64,000 bases of DNA. Origin: Deinandra increscens subsp. villosa (lineage: Eukaryota > Streptophyta > Magnoliopsida > Asterales > Asteraceae). A program made the translations under genes and the position numbers. Where the stretch lies: contig JBCNJP010000044.1 of assembly GCA_039602395.1 (NCBI GenBank), forward strand, positions 192,424-256,423, in the 5' to 3' direction. The notes below the pieces were generated by a model. That model was given only the letters and a program-made list of their open reading frames with translations. It did no database searches and was not told the origin of the DNA. Shown here piece after piece: positions 52,955 through 64,000 of this stretch (position 1 is the first letter of the stretch; every line of letters starts with the position of its first letter).

Positions 52955-55236
52955 TGTGACAACCACTAATTTCAATGAATATTAATACCGTATATGTATT
53001 GATTTATTTATTTAAAAGATGCTACATTTATACAATTTTTATAAAAGATGACAAAACATACAAGTTAACCTATAAATTAATTACAATAAACTTAGTTCAA
53101 ATGAAGTATTTTTTATAAGTTTTTTGATACATCTTTATTTAATTTATTCATAAAATTTATAATTAAGATAAATTTGTTTTCTTTTTTAAAAAAAAAGAAA
53201 GAAAAACCTAAAGATTTAATACCTAGTTATTCTCTTTTTATGAGTTCTTCTTTTTTATTAAAAAGTATTAAAAATTTGGTATTTAGGAAAAGAAAAAGGA
53301 GAGAAAAATATATATAAATATATTGCAGGTAGAAGGATTCAAACCTGCGACCTGCAGGTTATGTGGTAGAAGGCGGACCACTAGGGCAAAGCGCATTTAG
53401 TGATCTTTACTTGAATCATTTTTTTGTTATACAATTGAAAACGTGACTAAACCCCCCCCCCCCCCCCTTCTTCTTCCCCACCCTCACGCGCTTCTCTCTC
53501 TCGTCTCTTTTATTTTACTTCGGTCGTAGCCCAAAAAAAGACACCTCTTCGTCCGTTTTACTCAACCAAATAAATTTTTAACCAAGAATTCATGTCACAA
53601 ATTTAACTCCGAGTCTTATGACACCTTAAATGCTCAAAAAACATGTTCCTTTGACAAAACCCCCAAAACCTCATAAGACCCCATTAAAACCGAACTTTAA
53701 CCTAAAAATTAAAACACCTCAGGTCATGATTGCTATAAATTGAGACTGTATTCGTGTTTTAAATCCCCTCACGAACCAAAGCCCTCTCACAATTTCAGAA
53801 TTCGTCCACAAAATCGTAAACCCCTAATTTCTAGGGCTCTTATCTTGTTCGTGAAATTTTAGGTTCGTCTCTCATCCGCATTCATCAAGTAAGTTGTCTA
53901 TTCCACTTGGTTTTTCATTATCTACAAAACCCCTCTATCAATGTTGGGTTTCGTTGATTATTTCAATTAGGTGATTTTAGGGTTCTTCGTAATTTGGGGA
54001 ATATTCTCATAAAACATCATGTTTTAACCTAATTAGTATATTCCATACAATCTACTACAATTATAATTTGATCAAAAGTCATAATTCATCATTGATCATA
54101 AATTCTAAACATCTTTACGTGAGCAATTTGTTGTCTCATAAATTTTGTTAGTTTATTTCACTATAAATTGTTATATTAACTACTAAATTTATGATGGTAC
54201 ATTATTGTGGTCAAATGACTTCATTATTAAAAACATGCGATCAAGTTGTAACAACTTCATGAATGCCATCTCGTACATTCTATGTTATTTTTTTCTATAA
54301 ATATATTAGATCATTATTTAGGTAATAAATTATGTCTTATACAAAACAAATTATATATTAAGTGTTATGAGCTATATGTATTCAAGCCTATCATAATATT
54401 CCTATATATTTAACCTATCATTTTATAGATTTAATTAAGTACTTTCACTAATAAAGGCTATGTTAACTATTAAATTTAGGATGGTGTAATTATTAAATAA
54501 ATAAAAATAATTTAGTAACGTATAATTAAGTTGTATCAACTTTATAAATGTAAAATTTACACTTTATTATTTTGTATTATCCTACTATAATTACGCATAA
54601 TCTTCTACGTCGTAATGCAACATTAATAGATGTTTTGCACTATGACTACCATGTAAGCAAACTTATTACGTGTTTCACCATAACTTTATGGTTTTAAACA
54701 ATATGATGTTATTATCAAATTTCATAAACTATATTTATTACCAAATTCCCCAAATTCGTGTGAACCTATACAAATCCCTAAATTCAATCAAACTTGTTTA
54801 TCCTTGTATTCACACTCACTCAAATATTAGGATTACACTTTTGAAACTCTTTCACCATATTCATTATCTCGCGGAATCTGCTTCATCAATCTAAACATGT
54901 GAGTTCATAGCCCCTTTTTCTTTAAATTTTCCAAACCATTTTGGGATGAAAAACACGCATAAATATTTTTATTTATCATTATTTTATTTTCAAGTAAATC
55001 ATATTTTTTCATGCTCATCATCATGAATTATTGCGAAACTTTAAAAATTCAAACATTCATACTTTTTTATGCAAAGTCAAATATTGTTGGATAAATTTAC
55101 TTGTATATATATGTGTCTATATCGTGTAAGTGTATACTTTGTCATGTTTGATATTGTATGCTATTTGAGAAACTATATGCTTAAGGCTCCGGAACATCAA
55201 ACATGAGGTTCCTTGCAAAGAACTGAACATGATGAC
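52955..55236 (+). repeat. Probable 3' LTR of K and unassigned AT-rich sequence
   Basis: Starts TGTGACAACCAC, the usual chromovirus LTR opening, directly after a polypurine tract. Includes a tRNA-like module (53328-53400), a 16-C run (53452-53467) followed by CT-rich sequence, and a TATA-like GCTATAAATTG near 53731, so promoter, R and U5 probably lie around 53700-53900. I could not find the CA end. From about 53900 to 55236 I see only AT-rich sequence without recognised features. Confidence 0.5.
53328..53400 (-). other. Third tRNA-like module, not a tRNA gene
   Basis: Minus strand: TTTGCCCTAGTGGTCC (A-box-like), then about 40 bases, then CGCAGGTTTGAATCC (B-box-like, good match to GGTTCRANYCC). 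Same strand and similar box spacing to the two modules in insertion I. Confidence 0.45.
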
Positions 55237-55879
55237 TGTTAGGGGTCTATTTTCAGGATGCTTACAGGAAGCTCAAACGATCTAGGAAACCTGACACTGT
55301 TTGGGAATCCCATTCTCTCAGGTATCCTGACCTATTTTTATTCGACTAATCACCTATTATTGCCACGTGTTTATTTGGTTGTAGTTACCATTGAGTGTCA
55401 ACAACCTCCGAAAGACTTGCTCCAGCTATCGAAGAACGTGGACTAAGTGGACGAGTATGAGTCTAACGGAAAAGTTAGTTGGAGAATAGGATCCCGGGAA
55501 TCCCTGATAGTTTGTTATCATTGTAACTGCTATATAATCGAGGACTCGATCAGTTTAGGAACAAAACAATACTTACACACTCTAGCTATTATAGCACTGA
55601 TTCATTCTAACACTTAGTCTGCTCGATCAATCCTCCAAAACTATTTTAATCTTCATTTTCGTATTAATAAAAGTGTTGGGAAGTAGGCTCTTCATGCCGG
55701 CTCCTGAGGTTTTTTGCCAAGATTCCTAGAGGAAACTCGAAGGATTCTGGATTTTCCCTCGTTACATCCTCGTGTCGATCTCGTACTTACATTATATCAA
55801 ATTCGCAAAGTATTCAAGCACACTACCTCACTTTCTAAGTTTGGAATACGAAATCATCTTGTTGATTTTTGACCAAAAC
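55237..55879 (+). repeat. Probable 5' LTR of Tat-like gypsy element J
   Basis: The end is well placed: ...GACCAAAACA (55879) is followed by TTGGTGCCCACCGTGGGG, a primer-binding site of the type used by Tat-lineage elements. TATA-like GCTATATAAT lies near 55529 and a polyadenylation-like AATAAA near 55664. The start at TGTTAGGGG (55237) is a guess from the TG rule and size. Confidence 0.5.
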
Positions 55880-55881
55880 AG

Positions 55882-55899
55882 TTTGGTGCCCACCGTGGG
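55882..55899 (+). promoter_or_regulatory. Primer-binding site of J
   Basis: TTGGTGCCCACCGTGGGG, two bases inside the LTR end. The close variant TTGGCGCCCACCGTGGGG is standard in plant Tat-type gypsy elements; I do not assign the tRNA. Confidence 0.75.
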
Positions 55900-55967
55900 G
55901 TAAGTGGTGCTTCATTCTACAAAAATTTCCATATTTCTCTCACTTTATTTGATCTCCATTTCAAAAA

Positions 55968-57686
55968 ATGTCAACAAAATCCGTCTCAGCCTCTGTTTCA
56001 TCCTCCATACCTCCTCTTCCTACTGCTCTAGGGAGCCAAAAGAAGATTAATGATCGCCAGAAAAAAGTGGATGAGCAGCCAAGGAGAATGGATTATCCTG
56101 TGTTCACAGGATCCCAGGTTCAATCCGCTGACCCTGTTATTACTAACACTGATTTATTTGCTTTGATCAAACAGGTAAAAAGTCAGATGGATCAACAAGA
56201 AAAGACCAACCACACGGTGATGAAGGAAATTGAGGAGCTCAAGAAATCATAGAAACCTGTGGAGGAGCAGAGTCCCTTATTTCCCAGGCATCTTGATTTT
56301 AATGCCTCGGTATCGTCAGATCAGGTCCGCTACTTTTACAGGTCAGCAGCGCCAGCAAACACAAGCTTTACTATAGCCCCTACGATGACTTCCCAGGCTG
56401 CAGGATATGCGAGGCTTACTGTTGGGTTCTCAAGAGCCGTTCCACAAGAATCCTCGCAGCCATGCTCTAAAGATCCTTGGACTCCATTATCATTGGGATC
56501 CTTAGCTGCACCATTCCAGGGATATCTGTTCCATGCAGGAAGCCAGAACTCCCGGGGATATCAGCACTCTAACCTTTCAGTTTCCGTACGAGCCTTCAGG
56601 GCTAGCTCCTTAGAAGTACATGATGGTGATTTCATTCCCATGCAGACGGGGGCAACTACAGAGCCAAGCATCCTAATCAGTTGTGGATGTGGTCCTAGGA
56701 TCCCAATCCAGAATCCTGACCCAGGAAATGTGTCTAACTCGATACCTTTGGCTTCTAACCAGGGTGTCTCTTATGATGCAGGTATTCACCCGAGTATCGC
56801 TAGGAAGCTCCAGAAGCTGAAGGAAATGATATCAAACGTCCCGGGGATTATAAAAACTATTCCTGAAGTCCCCATGGAAAGCCATAGGATCTCAAGGTTC
56901 ACTTGGGCAATATCTGCTGTAGAGATTCTGAAATGCTTTCAAAAGCCCATCATGAAGTTGTATGATGGGACCACGGATCCTGAAGAACATGTGGCACATT
57001 ACAGGGAGCGCATGGAGATCAATCCCATTCCAACGGACATTAAGGAAGCCTGTCTATGCAAGGGCATCAGTTCAACCTTGATAGGACCCACCATGAAATG
57101 GCTATTGTGCATTCCTCCTAACACTATTACTTCATTTTCTCATTTGGTTAACCTGTTTAACAATCAGTTTTCTTGCAGCAGAACCTTTGAGAAGCTCACA
57201 TGTGATTTGTATCGAGTGGTTCAGAAGCCGGATGAGCCGCTCAGGGACTATGTTTCCAGATTTGGACGAGAATACCTAGAAATCCCTCACCTAGATATGG
57301 CAGCAACCGTTGAAGCCTTTAAAATGGGGCTCCGCAAGGATTCCCGTTTTTATGATGATTTAGTGATGACTCCTTGCAAGAATCTTGATGAAGTGCGCAA
57401 CAGAGCTCTGAGGTTTATCCATTTGGAAGATGATAAGAAGATCCACCAGAGGATCGATATTCCTAAATACGATCCCAGTGGCAAGAAGTCAGAATCCCCT
57501 GGGAGGCGGTACAGATCCCAACTGTATTCCAAACCAGACAACCGAAGGGTCAATGCTATAGACCAAGATGACGACGAGGAGGAGTATCCTAAGGTATCTG
57601 AATACAGCTTTTTTGTTGATATTGGTGGCTTGATGTGTGCGATGCAGGATCTCAGAGAAAGGGCAAGATGGCCCAGAAAAAAATGA
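55968..57686 (+). pseudogene. Tat-like gypsy gag of element J
   Basis: One frame over 573 codons with a single in-frame TAG (56250-56252). Starts MSTKSVSASV; a short coiled coil precedes the stop. After a Ser/Pro-rich linker the Gag core runs from about 56920: LYDGTTDPEEHVAHYRERM, then SHLVNLFNNQFS, LYRVVQKPDEPLRDYVSRF and ATVEAFKMGL, the Retrotrans_gag pattern of Tat elements. It then reads a basic, Glu-rich segment and closes at TGA 57684-57686. Zinc knuckle and pol would follow but H is inserted at 57704, 17 bases past the stop. Position and primer-binding site agree with the Tat lineage. Confidence 0.8.
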
Positions 57687-57703
57687 AAAATAGGGATCCT
57701 GGA

Positions 57704-58154
57704 TGTAGAGACTAGACTTTTATGAGGCTTTTGCATTAGAATTACTATATGGGCTAGTTCATGTGTAAATGGGTTAAATTGTATTAGTTGGGTTTGTGGG
57801 CTTATGGGTTACGAATTAGGGGCTTAGGGTCCGATTTCTAGGACTTGTTTATCAAGTCTAGGTCACCCTATATATAGATATCTTTATTTTAATTAGGGTT
57901 GGTTGCTCCTAGTGTGTTTTGCGATTTTGGTGATCTCGAAATTCTCCCTGAGAATTTCGATCAAGTGTGTAAGCAATCGGTGATCAATACAAGTGTTCTT
58001 TCTTCAAGTCTAATCGGTTTGTGTTTGTTACTTAGTGTTCATTATACTTTTCGATTACTACTCTTTATTGCTTCTTGAATCAACTAGCTAAAACCGGATT
58101 CCGCACGGTTTTACTAGTCTCAGATATCGCGTGAGGGTTAAATTGATCCTTACA
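57704..58154 (+). repeat. 5' LTR of element H
   Basis: 451 bp, TGTAGAGAC...GATCCTTACA. Shares with B and D the central AATTTCGATCAAGTG region, ACCGGATTCCGCACGG, TATCGCGTGAG and the end. TATA-like CTATATATAG near 57871. Confidence 0.85.
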
Positions 58155-58808
58155 ATTGGTATCAGAGCCAAGAAACGCAAGTTTCGAGGCTCTCGCGATA
58201 TCCGATTCAAGTTTTTGTCAACTAACCGTTTGAGTTTTGTGGTGATTTCGCAGTAGCAGGATTCGGAAGATTGTTTTTTACAGGTTTCGGACTGAACAGA
58301 AGTGATCGTGACCATCAGCCCCTGTTTTAGAGACTTTTCGACCCAGCCAAGCACTTTTCGATCAGCCGGGCTAATCGAAAACCCTTTTCTGCCGCCCCTT
58401 TTCGATCGAGAAAGCCCCATTGAGGCTTTTCGATCAGGCCATTCCAGTCGAAAAGTCCCTTCCAGAGACTTTTCGACCAGTAGTTTCAATCGAGAAGTCC
58501 CTCTCTGAGACTTCTCGATCAGCATCCTCGATCGAAAAGTCCCTCTGAGACTTTTCGATCCGTTTCATCTCAATCGAGAAGTCCCCTCGAGACTTCTCGA
58601 TCCGCCTTCTTGATCGAAAAGTCCCCTGAGACTTTTGATCCACTGTTCTCATCAATCGAAAAGTCCCCTCAGTGACTTTTCGATCCATAACTCACTTTTC
58701 GATCGCCAGAGACTTTTCGACCAGCAACTTTCCGATCGAAAAGCACTTTTCGATCAAGCCTTTTCAACCAAAAACCCCTATTCGATTCATTTTTAAATCT
58801 CTACTGCA
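58155..58808 (+). promoter_or_regulatory. Primer-binding site and hairpin-array leader of H
   Basis: ATTGGTATCAGAGCC (58155-58169), initiator tRNA-Met type, directly abuts the LTR. From 58331 to 58770 lie about 11 inverted repeats of the GATCGAAAAGTC/GACTTTTCGATC type with alternating AAAAG and GAGAAG stems, ending 40 bases before the gag ATG (58809). Confidence 0.9.
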
Positions 58809-59911
58809 ATGGCCTTTGACATGTCTACGTTGTCGAGTGCCACTCTGGAAATGGACGCCAAAATCAGAACAAATGCCAGACCACCCCGTCTGTTGTCTGG
58901 CAAGGATTTCATGAGCTGGAAGTATCGGTTCGTTAATTACATCAACTACCAAGATCCTAAGATCTCGGTCGAAGTGGGAGACTTTGTCCCTTCAACTACT
59001 GGGGCACAGGGTCAACCACCTACGCCTAAAGCTAAATCTGAAAGGCTTGATGAAGACTGGGAAAGGTGGAACGAGATAGAAAGGCACTGGCTGCTCTAAC
59101 CATGGCCTTATTCCCTGAAGTTGCTGAAGCTTTCAAAGAATACACCTCCGCTAAGACCCTTTGGGATGCTCTTATAGCCGCTTACGAAGGAAATGATGAT
59201 ATGAAGGAATCCCGAAAAGAAAATCTAAGGGAGCTGTTCAATGAGTTTAACTATATCCCTGGTGAAAATATTAAGACTCAGCTTCAACGCTTCATTAAAA
59301 TAGTCACTGGAATGAAAGATGCTGGAGTCACATATACACAAGTGGAGGTCAACAGAAAGCTGGTCAACTCTCTTCCGCCAAATTGGGACAGCACCATTGA
59401 ACTGATTGAAAAGACGGTGGAAATGTCCACATCACCCCTAAGTGAGCTCATGTCTACCATTAGAGCATATGAAGAGAAGAAACAAAAGAGGGCGAGAAAA
59501 CTTGGCAACGGGGCATTAATGAATCAACTGAATCAAGCATTCATCTCTCAGCCAGCTGTCGCTCCAAACAACCCACCATCTACTCCAATGGGATTCATTG
59601 CTCAAGCCACTGGGTCGAGTTCATCTGGAACATCAAATGTTGTTTCACTAGATGTTAATGCTTTGACTAAAGATCCCGGCTTTGCCCTTGGGGTAGGAAT
59701 TATGAGTTGCTATCAGGCACTCGTAGCAAGCTCACTTCTTCCCACGGATCTATCTCCTGATGATGTGAATCAAGTAAACCCTGATGACCTGGAGCACATG
59801 GATATATCTTACCAGATGGGAATGTCAGCCCTGAGAGCTAGGCAGTTCATGGCGAAGACAGGACCAGAAGGACTGGAATGGTGGCAAAGGAATAAAGCTG
59901 AGTTTCAATAA
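58809..59911 (+). pseudogene. Gag capsid region of element H (one frameshift)
   Basis: Starts MAFDMSTLSSATLEMDAKI. Contains LLSGKDFMSWKYRF (about 58890-58931), the copia capsid opening, then a one-base shift near 59070, then ALFPEVAEAFKEYTSAKTLWDAL and the UBN2 core L..F..I.GMKD.G......V..KLVNSLPP.WD (59280-59395). Ends with the D-P-DDLEHMD block (59784-59804) that A also has. Forms the particle shell in an intact element. This is the domain D lacks. Confidence 0.82.
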
Positions 59912-62137
59912 AGCAAATCTGAGGTGCTATAATTGCAACGAGTATGGGCATTATGCCAGGGAATGCACCAAACCAAGGGTTGATAGAGAAAGCAAGACTG
60001 ACAACAGAGGTGAGAGCATGAAGAAGGAGACAGGAAAGAATGACAAGGCACTGGTGGTTTAACATACGCCAGGATATGACTGGACATCACAAGTGGAAGA
60101 CCTAAGTCTAACACTTGACCATGTGGCCCTGTTAGCTGAAGAGGAAGTACAGAAAGAAGTGACTGAAGTATTCCATCATGCATTCATGGCAGACATAACT
60201 CCAGGATCCTCTGCCAGCAGCTCTGAGGTATGTCTTAACCCTAAATGTCAAACTATACTTAATGAATCTCAAGAATGGCAACGTAAGTTCTTCAATGAAA
60301 CATTAAATCGTGAACTTTCTGATAAAGACTTGAGAGAATACAAAGGTAGAACTAAATCACTAAGTGAGAAATTAGAAGCTGCCAAAGTCGACATAAAAAA
60401 TCATCAAAGGGATTTGAGTGACAAAACCACATATCTTAAAATTGCTAATGAAGAGATTGTCACATTAAAATCTGAACTTGAACAACTTAAAGGTAAATTA
60501 GAAACCTCACAAACCAAAGTTGAGCGAAACGATAAAATTGTGTTAGAAATGATGAAAGCTAGTTCACTTTTCTATAACACAGATGCCCGAATGCGACATC
60601 TAAAAGCCAACTCTGGTTTGGGCCTCGGTACTGAGGTAAAAGATGAAAAATCCACTCATACAGTACCGATGCCCCTGATGCATGAAATGATCTCAGATTA
60701 TGAGTGTTCTAAGACCTCCTTAGAAGCTAAGCTGAGATAGAAAAGAAACCGGCTGCTTGTTCCATTAAAATTTCTGCTCCTGTTTCTAACCTTACTAACA
60801 CTTTTACTTCTTGTGCAGATAAAGGTAAAAATGAAGCAGGGGTAGTAAATGGCAAGGAGTCCACTAAGAGTCCCGTGAAGTCTGAAGTTGATTTTTCTTT
60901 TAAAAATTATGATTTTGAGAAACCTGAAACTTCTGTTAAGTTTGAGTCAAAAACTCCTGGGTCTGATGTGTGTGATAAACTTTCTGAATGTGGTGTGTTT
61001 AATGTTGGTAAATGTGATTTAAAGCCTGTGAAACCCCTAAGAACTGTTAGAATTTTAAGAAGGGGTAAGGGACCACAGATTGATAGTCCCAAACCCACAG
61101 GAAATGTGAAAATGTCTGAGGATAATATTAACTGTCCTACTCAAAATGTGCAGAAAGTACGGGACACAAAACCCCAGGAACTTGTCCCGTACCCAGAAGT
61201 TAACTCTGCATATGACCAATTCCAACCGATACAACGGGAGTATATTCTGACCACAAAGCCAAATGGTAAAACCCTTTGGATCCATAAAAACGCTTCAAAG
61301 CCAACTTGGATATCCACTGGGCGTCACCAACAACAGGCTCCCGTGTATCCAAAGAAACAGTCCTGCCATGTGTGTGGCCAACCAGGACACATGGCAAGAA
61401 ACTGCCTACACCGCCCTTATGAGCCTTACTATCCTAAGAAGGTCCAACAAAAGACTGTCCCTTTGGGCAAAACACATGTTGGCCCAAAACCCAAATTTGG
61501 ACCTTCAAATTCCAAGGTGCAGAAGTTCACATTACCACCCTCACAAGCAAAGATACATGCCAGACCAACAGCAAAGACTGTACCTTCAAACCAAAAGGTG
61601 CAGCAGGGCATACCACATCCCAATGTCCACAAATGGAGTCCAAAGCCCAAGTCACCTAAACAGGAACCACCAATTGTGAAAAGTAAGGTGAATAAAAATG
61701 CTAAGAAATCTTCAAAGATTTTCACTAAACCTGCTAGGGCTTCCAAAGCTGTTAAACATTCAAAATCTGTCTCTCGCCCAAAGCAGGATATTTTTACAAA
61801 ATCACCTGTTCCTCCTCAACCTGTTTTCAAAAGATTTTCAGAAACACCATTTTTCTCAAAACCTGAAGGAATCACACAATCAATCAATCAGAGGGATGAT
61901 GATAGGTGGAATGTCCCAAAAGTTGTAAATTTGTCCTTCAAGCCTACTGGAGTGTACAAAAAACACTCCATGTCTTTTCAAGAGGTTAAAAGTTCCAAAA
62001 TGAACAAAAATAATCGACAATGGCTTGTCAAGGAAAATCACCCCCAAGATGTCAACATAAAAGACATCCTCAGTCCAAACAAGGACAGACCAGTCTCACC
62101 CAGACCAATTAAGGCCAAGGTACCAAAATCTAACTGA
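59895..62137 (+). pseudogene. Gag zinc knuckles and coiled coil of element H (broken)
   Basis: First knuckle CYNCNEYGHYAREC (59925-59966) in one frame, stop TAA 60061-60063, then the coiled coil (60187-60740, aligned with D residues 1-190 at about 80% identity by eye) ending at TAG 60738-60740. From 60875 another frame continues with the basic region, second knuckle CHVCGQPGHMARNC (61365-61406) and Lys/Pro/Gln-rich tail to TGA 62135-62137. The LETSQTKVERNDKI stretch of D is conserved at 60499-60540. Confidence 0.82.
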
Positions 62138-62147
62138 TCTTCTCTGT

Positions 62148-64000
62148 ATGCAGGAACAACCAAGGATGACTGTCAGCAACCTATGGTATGTTGACAGTGG
62201 TTGTTCCAGGCATATGACGGGCGACATATCCCTACTACAAGACTTGGAAAAATTTGATGGAGGTTATGTGTCGTTCGCCGGAGGAGTTGGAGGATATATC
62301 AGTCAGAAAGGCACAGTTCGCAACGGTTGTCTCAGCTTCCACGATGTCAATTATGTGGAGCAGTTAAAACACAGTTTGTTAAGTGTTTCACAGATATGTG
62401 ATCGGGAGTATCCAGTTCTATCCAATAATAAAGAGTGTCTCATTCTTAAACCTGGATACTCTATCCCTGATGATTGGGTGCTAATGAGAACACCCAGATA
62501 TGGTAACTCCTATGTGCTCAACATGCACAAACCCCCCACATCTGAGGTGGCCTGTCTCTTTTCTAAAACAGCTGAGAACCACGCTCAGCTGTGGCACCGA
62601 AGATTGGGGCACATGAATCTGAAGAACCTGAATCGACTTGCCAGAGGAGGGCTTGTTAAAGATCTCCCAATCAACAAATTTGTTCTTAAGGAGAAATGTG
62701 TGGCTTGTGCTAAGGGGAAGCAGCACAAACGTCCACATAAACCGAAGGTCTTCAACAGAATCTCGTCACCACTGGAGTTGCTTCACATGGACCTATTCGG
62801 TCCCGTTAGTATGTTAAGCCTTAACCGATGTGCATTTTGTTTAGTTATTACTGACGATTTTTCCCGTTTCACTTGGGTGTTTTTCTTGTCAAAGAAAAGT
62901 GATGGTGTAGGTATACTGATCGCTTTCATCAAGCTCATTGAAAACAAATTAAAGTTGAAAGTGAAGGCCATCAGGAGCGATAATGGCACGGAGTTTAAGA
63001 ACCAAACAATCGACAATTTCTGTGCAGACAAGGGAATTGAGCATCAATTCAGTGCTCCCTACACCCCCCAGCAGAATGGCGTCGCGGAACTACGGAACAC
63101 GACCCTGATTAAAGCTGCTCGCACTATGTTGTGTGATTCAAAGCTACCAACCATGTTTTGGGTAGAATCAGTTAACACTGCATGTTATGTCCAAAATCGG
63201 GTGCTCATCAATAAGCGGCAGCATAAAACTCCATATGAGCTGATATACAATGATAAGCCCAGAATTGGACACCTTCGGGCTTTTGGGTGTCTATGCACAG
63301 TCTTAGTAAACACTGATGTTCCTAAATTTGCTGCTAAGTCTGATGAATGTTATTTTGTTTGGTTACTCTGCCAGCTCCGCTTACAGGGTTTTCAACAAAA
63401 CAACCGGGATTGTGATGGAGTCCACCAATGTGGACTGGCTAGAAGAAAATCCATCTGATGGTGGAGTGGGTCCTCCTCAAGCTTTCAACTACAATCAATT
63501 CTTCCGTCCATTGGGTTTAGACCCTGTCTTAGCGGAAGAACTGTATGAAGATACGGTTTCAGGACTGTCTGTATCACACTCCATCACCAAGACTCCAGTC
63601 AATGCTCCTGAAACAAATACCACACCGGTACAGGAGACTGCCGATCCTGAGGATAATCAAACACAGGGAACAGATGCAGAAGTTGACCCCGCTCCAGACA
63701 CTCCTCAGACACCCGGAGCTGATACAGAAAATGCAGCTGATACACATGATGAACCCGATCAATCCAATTTGCCTCCTGAAATTCCAGTTCAGGCCGTTGC
63801 AGAGACCAGAATCCATAAATACCACCCCTTGGACAACATCATTGGTCCGTTAGCTTCCGGGGTGGTCACTAGAAGCCAGTCAGGAGACATCAATCATTGT
63901 ATGTACTCCTGTTTCATCTCACAGATTGAGCCCCCCCAACATCACTATGGCCTTGACTGATCCTAGTTGGGTGGAGGCCATGCATGAAGAACTAGATCAA
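62148..64000 (+). pseudogene. Protease and integrase of element H, start of RT
   Basis: ATG 62148 opens 436 codons. Protease LWYVDSGCSRHM (Asp16-Ser17-Gly18 intact), GAG-pre-integrase and integrase zinc finger (His150, His155, Cys184, Cys187), catalytic Asp215 (HMDLFGP), Asp278 (RSDNGTEF), Glu314 (NGVAELRN) in D,D(35)E spacing. An extra base near 63360 in a T-rich run shifts to the frame of 63316-63960, which carries the YRVFNKTTGIV block and an acidic linker. A run of seven C near 63931 shifts the frame again just before the RT opening DPSWVEAMHEELDQ at 63950-64000. The window ends there, so RT and RNase H are unseen. Confidence 0.85.

Larger units (their letters stand above)
57704..64000 (+). 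mobile_element. Element H: copia of the B/D family with pol, truncated by window end
   Basis: LTR 57704-58154, primer-binding site, hairpin-array leader, capsid, zinc knuckle, coiled coil, second knuckle, protease, integrase and the first codons of RT. Inserted in J after CTGGA (57699-57703), whose partner lies beyond the window. It is the only family member here showing what B and D lost. Frameshifts in capsid, between capsid and knuckle, within Gag, in integrase and before RT disable this copy. Confidence 0.85.

Noticed and set aside
53328..53400. Endogenous pararetrovirus
   Set aside because: No movement protein, coat or caulimovirid RT signature anywhere in the window; a tRNA-related stretch alone is no evidence.

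Overview
The window looks like repeat-rich intergenic DNA from a eudicot plant nuclear genome. Everything recognisable in it is LTR retrotransposon sequence: Ty1/copia elements of the coiled-coil-Gag, Sirevirus-like type, and Ty3/gypsy elements of chromovirus, Athila-like and Tat-like type. I found no host gene, tRNA gene, rRNA gene or CRISPR array. The families and PBS types fit a large dicot genome (perhaps Asteraceae, a weak guess). One 500-N assembly gap lies at 16602-17101.

The layout is a nest of insertions. A decayed copia element (A) runs from about 2987 to 50526 and is cut into pieces by later insertions. Element 1 (gag-only copia, 1-2986) sits in A's capsid region. Element B (6095-22028, target duplication GGGTC) sits further down A's gag. 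B itself holds an inverted copia fragment E (from 6466), which is cut by an Athila-like gypsy element F1 (from 7752), whose right LTR is cut by a gypsy-LTR-like sequence G (from 14494) that runs into the gap. B holds a second insertion, I (about 18965-21190). Chromovirus C (22159-38972, target duplication AAAAC) also interrupts A, and C's gag is interrupted by D (26371-32679, minus strand, target duplication GCAAC). A's terminal envelope-like ORF is interrupted by a solo Athila-like LTR, F2 (47585-49205, target duplication ACAAT). For B, C and D, deleting the element plus one target duplication rejoins the host reading frame exactly.

Right of A lie the gag and 3' end of a gypsy element K (50527 to about 55236). 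Next is a Tat-like gypsy element J (about 55237-57703). J is interrupted by a copia element H (57704 to the window end), which belongs to the same broad family as B and D but still carries capsid, protease and integrase.

Relative ages follow from the nesting and from LTR comparison by eye. D is youngest (its two 528-bp LTRs look identical). C's LTRs differ by about 1%, F1's by about 1.5-2%, and B's by more. The most interesting points are these. D carries an intact 619-codon ORF for only the C-terminal half of Gag (coiled coil plus zinc knuckle, no capsid, no pol). B shares D's pol-deletion structure. C's gag contains a candidate 82-nt spliceable intron. Each family carries a dense array of its own short motif, palindromic or self-complementary in three of the four, in its LTR or leader. 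An envelope-like ORF in A has a splice-acceptor-like start and an LTR-like motif array upstream.
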